Of a stretch of 64,000 bases of DNA, positions 45,569 to 56,784 are shown piece after piece. The notes beneath the pieces are model-generated. The model had not been told where the DNA came from. It made no database searches and saw only the letters and a program-made list of their open reading frames with translations. How positions within the stretch are numbered: position 1 is the stretch's first letter; each line of letters begins with the position of its first letter. The stretch lies in assembly GCA_022419385.1 (NCBI GenBank), contig JAJUBI010000005.1, positions 3,348,001 to 3,412,000 on the forward strand. Reading direction: 5' to 3'. The DNA is from Paraconiothyrium sp. Pb-2020. Lineage: Eukaryota; Ascomycota; Dothideomycetes; Pleosporales; Didymosphaeriaceae. The position numbers and the translations under genes were made by a program.

Positions 45569-46484
45569 CGCCAGGTTCTAGCATCCCTCGGTTGACATGC
45601 ACTGTACGGGGGAAACTCCTGCCTTCCTCCACCGCCACCACCAAGTCCCGTCGTGGTATGCACGACCACTCGCTACTAAATAGCGCACACAGTATGGTTT
45701 GCCGCAATGAGCGTAGAATGGAATTGCAATTAAGGGGTGGACGTGTGTGTGGATGCGCAGTTTGGTGACACGTAAACGAGGTGCCGATCCTGGTGTCTGC
45801 GTATTGGGAGGCAAGCGGTATGCCAATGGTGTTCGATCGAAGTTATGGCAACTCAAGTCGTTCTCAGGGCAATCGCCGCCCGCGTTCGTTCGACTGTTGA
45901 CTTGACCTCTTGTGGTCGGCCAATAGCGTAACTTTGGGGTTTGGTCGGCGAGCTGTTGATAGGTATCACGAAAAGCTCTATGGATGGTCATGAACTCTCT
46001 CAGAAGCCTCGGTAAGGTGTCGCAAACGTGTTGGGATTACGGGTACAGATCAGACGTGAACGTCGCCGCGGCGAGGTGATCGATGAAGTCGCAACGGCCG
46101 CCCGTGCACTTTCCCCGGAGCGCGCTAACACGTGATTGGCCTGGTGCAGGTCAGTTGCGCAACTCTGGCGCTCGGTTACCCGCATTGTCTGTACGCATTC
46201 TACACGCTCGTCTGATTAGGAGGATGTGTACCATCTAATGAGGCTGCTATAGCAGGAAGCACCGGTATTGAGCTGTTGGCTTGACGGAAGAGGCCAATCG
46301 CGGACCGTAATATCGACGCTTTGTCACAAGCTCCGGCTTTTATTGATTCATGAAGTGGTTACCATTGTATGCATTTCAGAGCATCACTAGTAATTAACTT
46401 TGGTACACTCTATCGCATACCATCTCTGCACCGAGTTCGATACCGGTTCCATCGTGACATAGCGAGTGCCGCAATGGTCTCCAG
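45569..46484. other. Intergenic, no supported gene
   Basis: Promoter of the retropepsin-fold gene and 3' region of the esterase gene. Frames such as 45578-45991 (minus) have no recognisable features. Confidence 0.5.
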
Positions 46485-47496
46485 CTACTTGTGCGCAGCA
46501 TCCCACGCCGCCCAAGCCTCGGCGTCATTCCAAAGCGGAAGCAGCAAAGGTATGTTCTCCGGCGCTAATTCTGGAATCTTCTCACGTAGCACCTTCAGAA
46601 GTTCCTCTTGAAGGATCTGATAACCAGCCGGGTTGAAGTGGAGACCTTAGACTGATTAGTTTCGAACAGGGCAAGACCTCGACCATACTGCACTTACCAT
46701 CATGCATTAGTCTCACCAACTCTTCGCTCTGTGGTATCTCCAGGGATCCAAGAATCGGCTCATCCTCCTTCCAATCTTCCTCTTTCCACCCTGTCTTCGC
46801 CATGAATGCTTTCCACAAATTCACTACTGGAACGCCTAGCTTCTCTCCCAGCCCTACGGCTGCCTCGGAGTACTTCTTCAAGTCGACGTTTCTCCTGGAA
46901 ACAGCGGCTCTTCCCAAGGTCTTATCGTTGGCCCAGACTAAGTGCTCATCGATGGGAGCTGGGGCAACGAGCACCACCTTTGGATTGTGAGCCGTGACGG
47001 AAGGATGCGTAATGATCTTCTCGAGATTGCTGACGTATTCTTCGAGAGGAACGTGTTGCCTGTTTTCTGCTTCGGGGCGAGAAGCATCATTTGCACCGAG
47101 AAAGACGACGAGGAGGCGGATGTTGGCCGCCGATGTAGAGGGAACAATGGTTGGAAAGACCTTCAGTGCTTGACGGGAGGTGTAACCGCTGTTTGGTCAG
47201 TCCAGGTCGGATTTTTGGGGCCGCAGGTTTACCTGAAACCACGATTGAGGACATCCAACCGTCGTATGTACTCTATGATAGACGGGCGTTAGAAGCACCA
47301 GGATCATCTGGCAAGAGGGGCCTGCCCACCATGCTGCAAGCCCGCCGAGAAGCCAAATCCTCGCTGCTGATTGAACGAGTCCTGGGTGATAGAGTCGCCA
47401 AACAGGAGGATCTTATCCCAAATAGCAGCCTTTGGCCTAATCAACAGACGATCTTCGGATATAGGTCGGACAACTGCCCCTCCCTGCACTTACCAT
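46485..47496 (-). CDS. IAH1: IAH1-type isoamyl acetate-hydrolysing esterase (SGNH/GDSL)
   Basis: SGNH hydrolase related to yeast Iah1, which hydrolyses acetate esters. The start codon forms its own exon: ATG, then a 64-nt intron (GTAAGT...GCCAAAG), then AAIWDKILLFGDSITQDSFN with the nucleophile Ser in block I (GDS). Further exons give RRLDVLNRGFSGY (block II Gly), LLVVFLGANDASRPEAENRQ (block III Asn), EYVSNLEKIITH, VVLVAPAPIDEH and DGLHFNPAGYQILQEELL (block V Asp-x-x-His). The protein ends AEAWAAWDAAHK. About four short introns are required. The frame itself could start only at GTG, which is why the ATG-only exon is proposed. The neighbouring CLC gene is divergent and shares an 850-bp promoter. 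Confidence 0.88.
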
Positions 47497-48349
47497 GCCG
47501 GCGTCTCAGCTTCCTATACCCTTCGCAAGCCGTGCAGTGAAGACGCCTTGAACCTGCAGAAGAAGAGACTGCTCATGTATGGAGACACGGGGAGTGTTTT
47601 GCGGTGCCGGAATAATCCTGCTCCGTCTGTTACCGCTACCAGTTCACTCGCGAATGGTGGGGGGGATTGGGGGGATAGCGCCGCACTACTGGAGAGCGTG
47701 GGCAGCTACGAGGGACGCAACTGCCTCAAAGTAGGCCGCATTGTCGGCTCGACGACTGCCTTGGAGGACTTGAGCCGCAGTCGGTCAGTCCATCTGCAGG
47801 CAGAACCGTGATGTTTGCGTGAGTCTTCGCGAAAGTTACTCGGCCCTGGCCTTGCGCGTAGCGTGCGTTCCGCGGCATGCTTGCATTCAGATACTGGACC
47901 CTGGATCCGCGCAACGTCAGGCGCCCGCCCTGGATGACGAAAGTAGCGACCGCCCGAAACCACCTGGGCATTGTTTTGAACACGGGTCACACGACGCCTT
48001 GGAGAGCCGCCGCGAGTCTCGTCGAGGCTACCTTCCGCGCCTCAGCATACGTCCATATCACGGCTACCTTTCGGCCTTTCTCTAGTGCGTGCTGTTTGCG
48101 GGACGCCGAGTCCAACCATCCACTCGCTCCACCTGTCGACCAGGGCATCCTACATCGCCAAGACTACTGTTGTGGTGGGATGGGGCACCTGCTGGGCACC
48201 GCCTGCGCATCTTGACGCCTCACACCGTCACGCTGCCACCGCCAAATCACTCTCCCAGCCCCAGGCCACCTTCATCCTGCACCTTCACGTCGCGTCCTTG
48301 ACCGAAGCGCTCCGATAGAGCCCCTGTGTGAGCTCTATGCCTAGTCGAC
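47497..48349. promoter_or_regulatory. Divergent promoter region between IAH1 and CLC genes
   Basis: Contains a G-run pair (G7-ATT-G6) near 47660-47675 and a CT-rich leader before the CLC start. Several short overlapping frames look like chance. Confidence 0.5.
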
Positions 48350-51202
48350 ATGCCCAAATCCATGATATCCTACCACAGCGTCGACGACCGGGACGAAACC
48401 GACGACGCCGATCTTGAGCAGCAGGAACGACACGACACCGTTAGCAGCGCAACACCTACCTCGCCGACGGCCACGTTCCGTCCACTTCGCCCGAACCGAG
48501 CTTCCGACAACGATCTCACGCATCACAATGTGACAGAACGGTCGTCTCTGTTGGGAAACACACATAATGCGCGTTCGTACGCAAGCGTACCCGCTACAGT
48601 GCCTGGCACGCCCCGGCCGCCGTATGGTGTACGGCAATCCAGCCAGCTTGTCACCAGCACCCGCTTGCGTCACAGCCGTCAAGGCTCCTTCAGCCATAAC
48701 TTCTCCCAGCGACTCGTCAGCGCCTTGGGCGACCGGCCGGGCATTACCCGAGGGGACAGCACGCAGGCCCTGGAGGCTTCGAAGCTCTCTGTCTTCGCCG
48801 ACGATCGTGTATGGTATGACCAGTTCACCTCGACCGACTGGGTCCATGATAGTATTGCAGACGCCTACCGGGTCAAAGCCCTCCGGAGCCGCAAAGACTT
48901 CCGAGGCAGGGTATCCGCGTGGTTCGACGGCGCACAAGCTTGGATCCTCGTAGCCATCATTGGCTGCTTGACAGCACTGGTTGCATACTTTGTCAATATG
49001 ACCGAGAATACCCTCTACGATTTGAAAGAGGGCTACTGCACAAAGCGGTGGTACAAAAGCAGGAAGGTCTGTTGCGATGGAGCAAGCATGTGCGAGGACT
49101 GGCTACACTGGTCGCGTGTCATTCGCAGTGACCGCCTCGACACCGTGACCACCCAATTCGCTGCTTTTGTGGTTGGCGTCATCGTGCTCTCCTTGGCATC
49201 TTGCTTCTTGACTCTGATTACCAAAACAGTCGTTCCTTCTGCGATATCAATAGCAACGCTAGATGAAAACTTGGGTGCTGAGGTGCATCACGCACTGCAT
49301 GACGAAGATGATGGGAAACCGGACACGACTCATGAGGCACGGTACAGCGAGCTCCAACTACGCCCTCCGATGGTATACTATTCAGCCGCCGGAAGCGGCG
49401 TGGCTGAAGTTAAAGTAATTCTAAGCGGCTTCGTTCTACATGGTTATCTAGGTGCGCGTACCTTGGCGATCAAGACGCTGGGTCTTATACTCAGTGTGGC
49501 ATCTGGCATGTCCCTTGGCAAAGAAGGCCCCTACGTGCACATATCCACGGCGATCGGAAACATCGCTTGCCGATTATTCAGCAAATATAGCAAGAATGAC
49601 GGAAAGCGGCGCGAGATCTTGAGCGCCAGCGCAGCCTGTGGTGTGGCCGTCGCTTTCGGCGCTCCTATTGGTGGTGTTCTTTTCAGTCTGGAGGAAGTCA
49701 GCTACTACTTCCCATCGAAAACACTGTTCCGTACCTTCTTTTGCTGCATTGTAAGTACGTCCTTTCGTCTGTCTCAGTTGCATATCTGACGTGGTAGGCC
49801 GCTGCTCTATCGTTGAGGTTTCTCAATCCTTACGGCACCGGGAAGATTGTCTTGTTCGAAGTTCGCTATATACTAGATTGGAAGTTTTTCGAATTGGTGC
49901 CCTTCATCCTTACTGGAGCACTGGGTGGTCTCCTTGGCGCGCTTTTTATCAAAGCATCCCGCATCTGGGCGCGTACATTCAGACGCATATCTGTTATCAA
50001 GAGGTATCCCATGTTGGAAGTTCTTCTCGTCGCCTTGGTAACTGGACTTCTCAGTTTCTGGAACCGATACCTGAAACTACCGGTTGCAGAGCTGTTGTTC
50101 GAACTCGCCAGTCCGTGTGACACTTTCACCGACAGCGGCGATGGGTTGTGCCCCACAAAAGAACATATACCCGAGGTTCTTAAAGTGTTGCTCGTAGCCT
50201 TTGTTATCAAAGCCGGCCTTACAGTTATTACCTTCGGTATCAAGGTTCCAGCAGGTATCTACGTGCCGTCTATGGTCGTTGGTGGCCTTGCGGGCCGCAT
50301 GGTCGGACACGCAGTTCAGCTGTTTGCTCTTCGCTTTGCAGACGCAGGTTTATTTGGACATTGCGACCCTTCAGGGCCGCCAGGATCCTGCGTCGTGCCC
50401 GGGGTATATGCAATGGTCGCAGCTGGCGCGACGATGACTGGTGTGACGCGTTTGACAGTAACATTGGCTGTTATCCTGTTCGAGCTTACTGGCAGCCTCG
50501 AACATGTGCTCCCTTTTTCGCTCGGCATCTTGGTTGCAAAATGGACTGCCGACGCCATTGAGCCCCTTAGTATCTATGACCTCTTGACAGATATGAACGC
50601 ATATCCCTTCCTCGATAACAAGGTGCGGCCCATATTTACCTCAGAGCTTGGCGACATTACCCCCCGGCCCCGCGAACAACGCATTATAGATATTTCGGAT
50701 TCCGCCCTTGTTCCAGCGTCCGAACTCAGGAAAAAGCAGCAACACCTCCAGATACTTGGCGAGATTGACGGTGGTCTTCCCATCCTCAAGCACGGTGTCC
50801 TCGTTGGCCTCATCCCGGCACCAGACCTTGAATTTGCCCTCGATAAATTAGAAGATGAGGATAATACCTTGTGCTTGATGTCCCCGCTCGTGGATTGGGC
50901 TGCTGGTCGAGAGCACCTGTCCGATAGTAGTGAAGAGATCGAGAACAGCGATTTCACGCCGTATATTGACCCTGCGCCTGTTGCACTTGACATACATTCT
51001 CCAATGGACCTTGTCTATGAATGCTTTGTCAAGCTGGGGCTGAGATATGTTTGCGTCTTACGAGATGGCAAATATGCTGGACTGGTAAGTTGTGCACGAT
51101 ATCGACTCCACAAATTTGACCGGATGCTGACCGTGGTAATTGTAGGTTCACAAGAAAGCCTTCGTCAAATACATCAAAGAGCTGGAAACAAGTGAGAAAT
51201 AA
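48350..51202 (+). CDS. GEF1: CLC-family chloride/proton exchanger (GEF1-type)
   Basis: A 914-residue endomembrane CLC from three exons (48350-49750, 49798-51084, 51146-51202). The N-terminal 190 residues are a disordered cytosolic tail (SYHSVDDRDETDDADLEQQE). CLC signature motifs follow: GSGVAEVKVILSGF (usually GSGIPE or GSGISE), SLGKEGPYVHISTAIGN with the gating Glu, and AFGAPIGGVLFSLEEVS. FGIKVPAGIYVPSMVVGGLA holds the later selectivity motif. The C-terminal region (LRPP..., ALDIHSPMDLVYECFVKLGL, VCVLRDGKYAGLVHKKAFVK) contains paired CBS domains. A gating glutamate is typical of 2Cl-/H+ exchangers in vesicles or Golgi rather than channels. It supports acidification and copper or iron handling in yeast. 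Ends IKELETSEK. Confidence 0.93.
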
Positions 51203-51846
51203 TCTCTACAAACTCCATTATCAGCATTGTGTCTCTTTTGAGTGGTTATACTTACTTTCTTTATACCTTCGCACTGTGGAGCATTTGTTTTTGATATCCC
51301 TTCTGCATTATCATTACTGGAGCATGATGACGGCGTTCAGGGACACGATTTTTATCGACCGAGCTTTTTTCCACTAGAGGAAGGAAGGGCAAGCGCCTGA
51401 ATATGCATTAGATCGATGTACATGGAAGAACCAGGGCATATTAGGTGGTTCACGCAAAATAGATTTGGGTCGGACGTGTACATGGGTAATCAAATGGTAC
51501 CATGCAAACCGGCACGAAATGTGAATGTACTGACCAGCGACCTATCGAAGAAAGTTGCGAGTATAACGTCACACCGTATCTTGCAGATACATGTATCGCC
51601 AAGACAGGGACAAAATATGTCCTCTGCGCCTGCGGGAGGTTGATAAATCGGGCGGGCAGGGGCGAGGTACTCCTCCAGAAGCGAGCCACAGCCTTGTACG
51701 ACCATGCCCCAATACTTATCATGGCGTAAGTGACCGCTGCTACCGCAGTCTTCCCGCTCACCTTTCGTTGTTGGGTCTTTTGCACATTAATTTCGGATTG
51801 TTAACCTTTACCTTTTCTGGTGTTATAAGAGATATCCTTGGAAATC
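51203..51846. other. Intergenic, no supported gene
   Basis: 3' region of the CLC gene and possible promoter of the decayed zinc-finger copy. No motif-bearing frame. Confidence 0.5.
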
Positions 51847-53237
51847 ATGGCGCGGACAGCCTTGGACGTGGGCATCGCCTTGCTTGCCCTCAGCGTTACG
51901 GGGCTGCTGGGGCTGCTGGTGTTGCTGACATGGCTGTTGATAAGTCTTCGATAGCCATGGTGTGACATTGCTGGGTGGGATTCAAGCAGTACTCATAGAG
52001 ATGCCGAAAATACGCCGTTGCAGGAACACCGTACCTCTGGTCCCGCGCCGCCTGCACAGTCGAGTTATGGGAGCTTGGGACGAGTCCTCGAAGGAGATAT
52101 TGAACAGGCCGATGAATGAGTGTTTGAAACTATCAAAGCGTCAAGCGGACAGGTATCAGACAAAAACAAGGATGGCTACAGGACCAGCCAAATTGCGCAA
52201 AGTACCTCGACTCTTCCCCAAGAGCCTGGTTCACGAAATTGCAGGCATTTTTTGTACAAGGCTAGGAGGGGCAGATCTGGAAGAAGAAGACTCGGGAACC
52301 ATTCCCGCTCGTTCCTGAGGCTGATGGATAGGAGGCATACCCTTATTTCTTCTGAAAGAATGCCGGAGGGTCTGAAGCCGAGGCGAAAGACCTTTGGAAC
52401 TACTGGTAGAAAGGACTGTTCTCAAAGGGTATGACAGCCCCTATTTACACCGCGCTCAGGGTCCGTCGCCACAAAGAAACCGGAGTCTACTTCCACCGAA
52501 TACTATTACCAGCTCGCGCAAGGATGTTCAGACGAGAGATGTGCTGAGTCTTGTGAGGCATGGACATTCGAAATCTCTCATCCGATAACTTCAGCGAGAC
52601 TTGGAATCGCGAACGAATCCCTCGTTGGGAAATCCGTGTACGCAAAATCTTCGATAAACAGCGACGATGTATATGCTCGTCGTCTCCCGGAAGCTGCATC
52701 GTCGGAGAGCGCCTTGGCAGTGAAAAGCGTAAGCGAGAGTCATCCATCAACACCAATGTCCGGCGTATCATCACTATCGGAGAGTCTACACATGACAGGG
52801 ACCCCCAGGTTTCTGATTCGACCAACGCAGTCGGATCCTACGATACTGCAGAGGCTGATGCGTTCAGAAAAACGCACCTGTTTGTGTGGCCCAGATATCT
52901 TCTTATCCGAGACTACCTTCAGGTATGGTCACTTCGCCTCAGTTTAATTACATTCGGTGCTACCTTCCCTCAAGTGAGCACATTAAACGACCACGATGCC
53001 GCTCGTCACACCTGCGGCTCATGCACGGCCAGGTTCGCCTTCAAGACAGATTTGCACCGCCACCTGCGAACCGTACATCGAGTGATACAAAAGGAGTCGG
53101 AGATATTCATTTGCAGTAATTGGTGGTGCAGTGTTCGTGGTAAACAGTCTCTGCGGAAGCAAAACTTCGAGAGACATGACCGACTGTGCGAAAAGGAAGC
53201 CCTCTTGCTTGATTCAACAGGTCGGAATGAAGAGTAG
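51847..53237 (+). pseudogene. Probably decayed copy of the transmembrane-zinc-finger gene
   Basis: The layout matches the intact gene 1.1 kb downstream. It opens with a hydrophobic segment from ATG 51847 (LDVGIALLALSVTGLL, GLLVLLTWLL). A low-complexity middle about 1 kb long follows, then three C-terminal fingers. The best-preserved finger is HTCGSCTARFAFKTDLHRHL-RTVHR, against YSCAICPSTFHLKTDLKRHE-LTVHR in the other copy. The third is FICSNWWCSVRG...FERHDRLC, against FRCPNQGCSIPK...YERHVTRC. An intron sits at the same place in finger 1. Here the middle part is scattered over three frames, one reading has an in-frame TGA at 52118-52120, and finger 1 has lost part of its Cys/His set. Using the conserved acceptor leaves finger 2 out of frame by one base; an acceptor five bases later would restore it. 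The fingers are certain; the gene state is not. Confidence 0.5.
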
Positions 53238-53708
53238 GCCTATGCGTTCCTGCGGGCATGACAACCAAGTTGTAGAAGACCAACTTGATGTTCGCCGCAA
53301 GGCAGCTTCCGCCGTTCCATTTCGGGTAAATTCCGCGTTTGAAAAAGGTGGATACCCTATAATGGTCAGCAATACGAGCCTTCAACGCAGCTGTACAACG
53401 TTCGAGGAAATGAGCTGCGCCGACAGAACACCATGGGTGCAGAGAACGAGAGGTTGGGCCCTCCTTCTACAGTACTCAAGGTCGAGCAAGGCTTGTGCGC
53501 TCAAAGATCCGGCCAAGACGACGTCAGAGCGGTTCAAGATGCTTGTGAGTCAAGGCACGGCATCGTCATCGTATTTGGACTTTTGCATGCGGATTGCTTG
53601 TAGATTGCGGCGAATTATCTCGGATGGTACGTACTCTAACACGACCAAAACTATTGCATCGAAGAATCACTCTAGTTCCATCTACGTGAAAGAGGCAGTC
53701 ACGTGTGA
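53227..53708 (+). CDS. Predicted 102-residue protein from four exons, unknown function
   Basis: Exons 53227-53325, 53391-53544, 53604-53626 and 53676-53708 join in one frame. The introns are GTAAAT...ACGCAG, GTGAGT...CTTGTAG and GTACGT...CTCTAG (49-65 nt), and two of the three donors are near consensus. The product contains MKSRPMRSCGHDNQVVED, LYNVRGNELRRQNTMGAENE, LGPPSTVLKVEQGLC and ELSRMFHLRERGSHV, hydrophilic and partly helical, with no known domain. The ATG overlaps the stop codon of the upstream finger frame by eleven bases, so it might instead be a 3' part of that gene joined by another splice. Three clean introns in 480 bp argue for a transcribed unit. Confidence 0.4.
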
Positions 53709-54380
53709 AGGACGTTCATACGAAACTTTGCGTTTCCAAACTTCATTGCAGACGCTGTAAAGAGAAGATAATCCACGGGAAAGTGGGCGCCGAGGAGATC
53801 CGGTTACCCAAGCCCTACTAGTGCGTTTTCAGCATACCCAACGGATGAAGGATTGAACGAGGCTTCAACAAAACATTTGACAAAACACTTCGACAACAGG
53901 AGTCTCGACTCGTCATCACTAAATTTAGACATTGCGAATCGCAATCCATGTGTACGACACATGAACCATCATGGAAAGACACACGTCTATTGTACGCAAT
54001 ACTGAGTTGTCGGTCCCCGTAGGGCAGGCTCTGGTCACGCAGCGGGGCAGTGTCAGGGATATGCTTAATATACCCAAATACCCGGTACGGCCCCTAGCCA
54101 CCAATCATGCTCTAGGTCCAAAAAATTTAGTATGCCTCCCAGTTCAGCCTTGCGCTTGGGCCTCTCTTTACCTTACCAGTCAACCCATATACACTATTCT
54201 CATTTTTCCACCCATTCCCCAGAAGACTTCTTTCCGGTTCCATCGCCAGCATGTATGCGAAAATGGGCTCCTAGTCTACAAATACATGTATATTTTCGCT
54301 AATCGGCAATCGACTGTAGAATTTCAGTGACTGGTTGAATATAAATACCTTGATCTCGGTTGGGTATCAATACCGTAAAC
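53709..54380. other. Intergenic, no supported gene
   Basis: Promoter of the intact transmembrane-zinc-finger gene. A 119-residue frame (53971-54330) lacks motifs and splice support. Confidence 0.5.
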
Positions 54381-55866
54381 ATGGACTCGGGTCCTGGACC
54401 TCCCCAGCAATCTCCGGACGACTATTCTGCAAGAGAGAGACGGGAGAGGACTGGTGTCGCAGTGGGAATAACTATTGGCGTGCTCGTTCTATTTGCTGGG
54501 CCTTTGTGTCTTCTCTGGTATGCAAATTGGAGACGCAAGCGAAGGATCAGGAAGGGAGAGCTACGCGATCTTGAGGGCACAACAGCGATATCTCGTGACG
54601 AGAAACATGGCACTAATTCTTTCGAAAATACCGCGGCCACGACCCTCACGGCTACTCTGACAGCAAGCGAAGAGCCCACTCAAGCAGAAGTGGTGCGATG
54701 GAGGAATGTCCAGGATAACCCCACCGAGTCGGAACTTGAAAGACTGAAGCGAGACCCGACGTCTCCCCTGAATAGTTTGCCGAAACCTATAGAGCACGCC
54801 ACGCCAAAAGAGGTACTCGGCCTAGATAAGACCTCTTACCTACGAAACTTGCCGGTAGCAACTAGCTCACCCTCAGTTCTCCCGTCACGGCTTCCTCATG
54901 AAACAATTGACTTTGCAGGCGAATCAAGTAAGCAACAAGAAGGAAAGGATAATATTGGGAAGTGCATCAGTCCGTGGGCGGTCGAGCACGAGCCTAACCC
55001 AGTAATCTTCAAGCATTTGCTTGGGCCGAGGGGCGAGAATCTTGGTCGTATAGAGGCTGCGACTCAGGCAGACGGATTCATCCACCGGAATGAAGTATCT
55101 CCTGAGCGTAGGACGGTCATTGAAGGTAAGTCTTTTAAATCAAAACGCTCAGCCCGCATTTACTTGAAAGCCATGTATAGCTTAAAGGTTTCCTTGATGT
55201 GATGAAAATGAACTGATTAGTCGACGCAGTAACACCACAACTGGACGAAGGAATGCAGCATGTTGTACACAATGAAAGTTCTGCAGGGGCAGAACAGCGT
55301 TCAAGGGAAAGTAGCGCATTGGAAGAGCCTTCCGGTTCGTCACCATCATCAAGCACCAGCTCACAGGATTCATCGAATCCTCTTCTGTTTGAAGGGTCTA
55401 CCAAAGGTCACTCTCAATCTCCTACTTCGTTTAGACTCCCAGATCTACACCAGCAAGTGACGACAGGTTTGGGAAGCGGTTCGCAGATTACACAATCAGC
55501 GAGCAAGAGATCATGTCAACATTGTGACCGCACTTTCATCACTACCGGGCAGCTCAAGTAAGTCATGGGATCTCGGCTCGGTTCTTAGCGCCAATATTCA
55601 CTTACATTCTTCCCAGTGCTCACATTCACCGCAAACATGTTCGCCGTTATTCATGCGCCATCTGCCCTAGCACTTTCCACCTAAAAACCGATCTCAAACG
55701 TCATGAACTTACCGTCCATCGAAAAGATGTTCCTACTGAATCACGTGGCTTCCGGTGCCCTAATCAAGGATGTTCCATTCCTAAGAAGATCTTCCTGAGA
55801 CGTGACAATTATGAGAGGCATGTCACGAGATGTTCGCGGCGGCAGGAAGATGAAGAAGGCCAGTAG
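54381..55866 (+). CDS. Membrane-anchored protein with three C-terminal C2H2-type zinc fingers
   Basis: A 443-residue protein from exons 54381-55125, 55221-55557 and 55617-55866. Introns are GTAAGT...GATTAG and GTAAGT...TCCCAG, both in phase. The N-terminus MDSGPGPPQQSPDDYSARER precedes one transmembrane helix at about residues 25-48 (GVAVGITIGVLVLFAGPLCL). WRRKRRIRKGEL on the far side suggests the long C-terminal part is cytosolic. A disordered linker of about 290 residues leads to finger 1 (RSCQHCDRTFITTGQLNAHI, continuing HRKH), finger 2 (YSCAICPSTFHLKTDLKRHE, ending VHR) and finger 3 of form C-x4-C-x12-H-x3-C. Finger 2 has the standard spacing. A helix next to nucleic-acid-binding fingers suggests a tethered regulator released by cleavage, but that is inference. 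If the first intron is wrong, these are two adjacent genes. Confidence 0.6.
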
Positions 55867-56784
55867 ATAAGCGAATGATCGAGCACAATGCAGATCTACT
55901 GCACTCTACAACCGAACTATTCGTGCAAAATCGCTTCTCGTCAAGTACCCAAGTCATCAAGAGCGGAAAACAGAGTGGAGAAAAGGCGCAATGGACACAC
56001 GGAGAGTTAAGGCGGATATGCCTTGCCAAAAGGGATCCCGGAGAAGGTTCTGGATAGAACAGGGTCATCACGCACTATGTATGATGTACATTACAGGTGC
56101 TACAGAGAGTGTGGTTCTCAGTCAAGTAAATTTCACATGGCTTGAACAGACCAAGAAAATGGAGAGGTTGGTTTTCCATCACGCAGAGGACAGAGAAAGA
56201 CATGACTAGACAAGATGATCACGAAGCTGGGGCTAGAGAGGTCTGAGAATCTCTCCTCCGCTTCGTAACTCTCTAAATCCCAAGCATAGGTACATTTAGT
56301 ACATCTAGCTTGGCACATTAGTACTGAGGTTGGATTTCTCGATACTGTGAGAGCAGTCACTCGATCCGGGGGACTATAAGCGGAAACATGAGAGCTGCGA
56401 CTGAAAATCAATCGACCGAGAGTGGCGCAAGTGAACATTGTATCTTCATAACTTGATTGTGCATTGTATACGAGTAGGTCTAGCCCATAATCCGAAGCCA
56501 ATGTTAATGCTGGGAAGAGCTGACTATCTCTATCTTTTCACGCTTGGGCATCCCAACAAACAACACCCGATAGAAAGAAAACAAAGGAAAACAAATGGTC
56601 GCTCGACCACGGTAACTTCTACCACACCATATGACGGGTCGGTACGTGAACTCTCTTGTTCCCGTGTAGTACCGTCTGGACAACGGTCTACAGGGGTAAC
56701 GAATTCAAGAACCAAATGTAGGATTTGACCCAGTGTCGTTCATTTGCTCTTCCAGCAGTCTTCTCCCGAGTTAGGTGGAAGACC
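55867..56784. other. Convergent intergenic region, no supported gene
   Basis: 3' ends of the zinc-finger and Myb-like genes. Short frames only. Confidence 0.5.

Noticed and set aside
47655..47680. G-quadruplex candidate (G7-ATT-G6)
   Set aside because: Only two long G-runs are present, which does not give four well-separated tracts.
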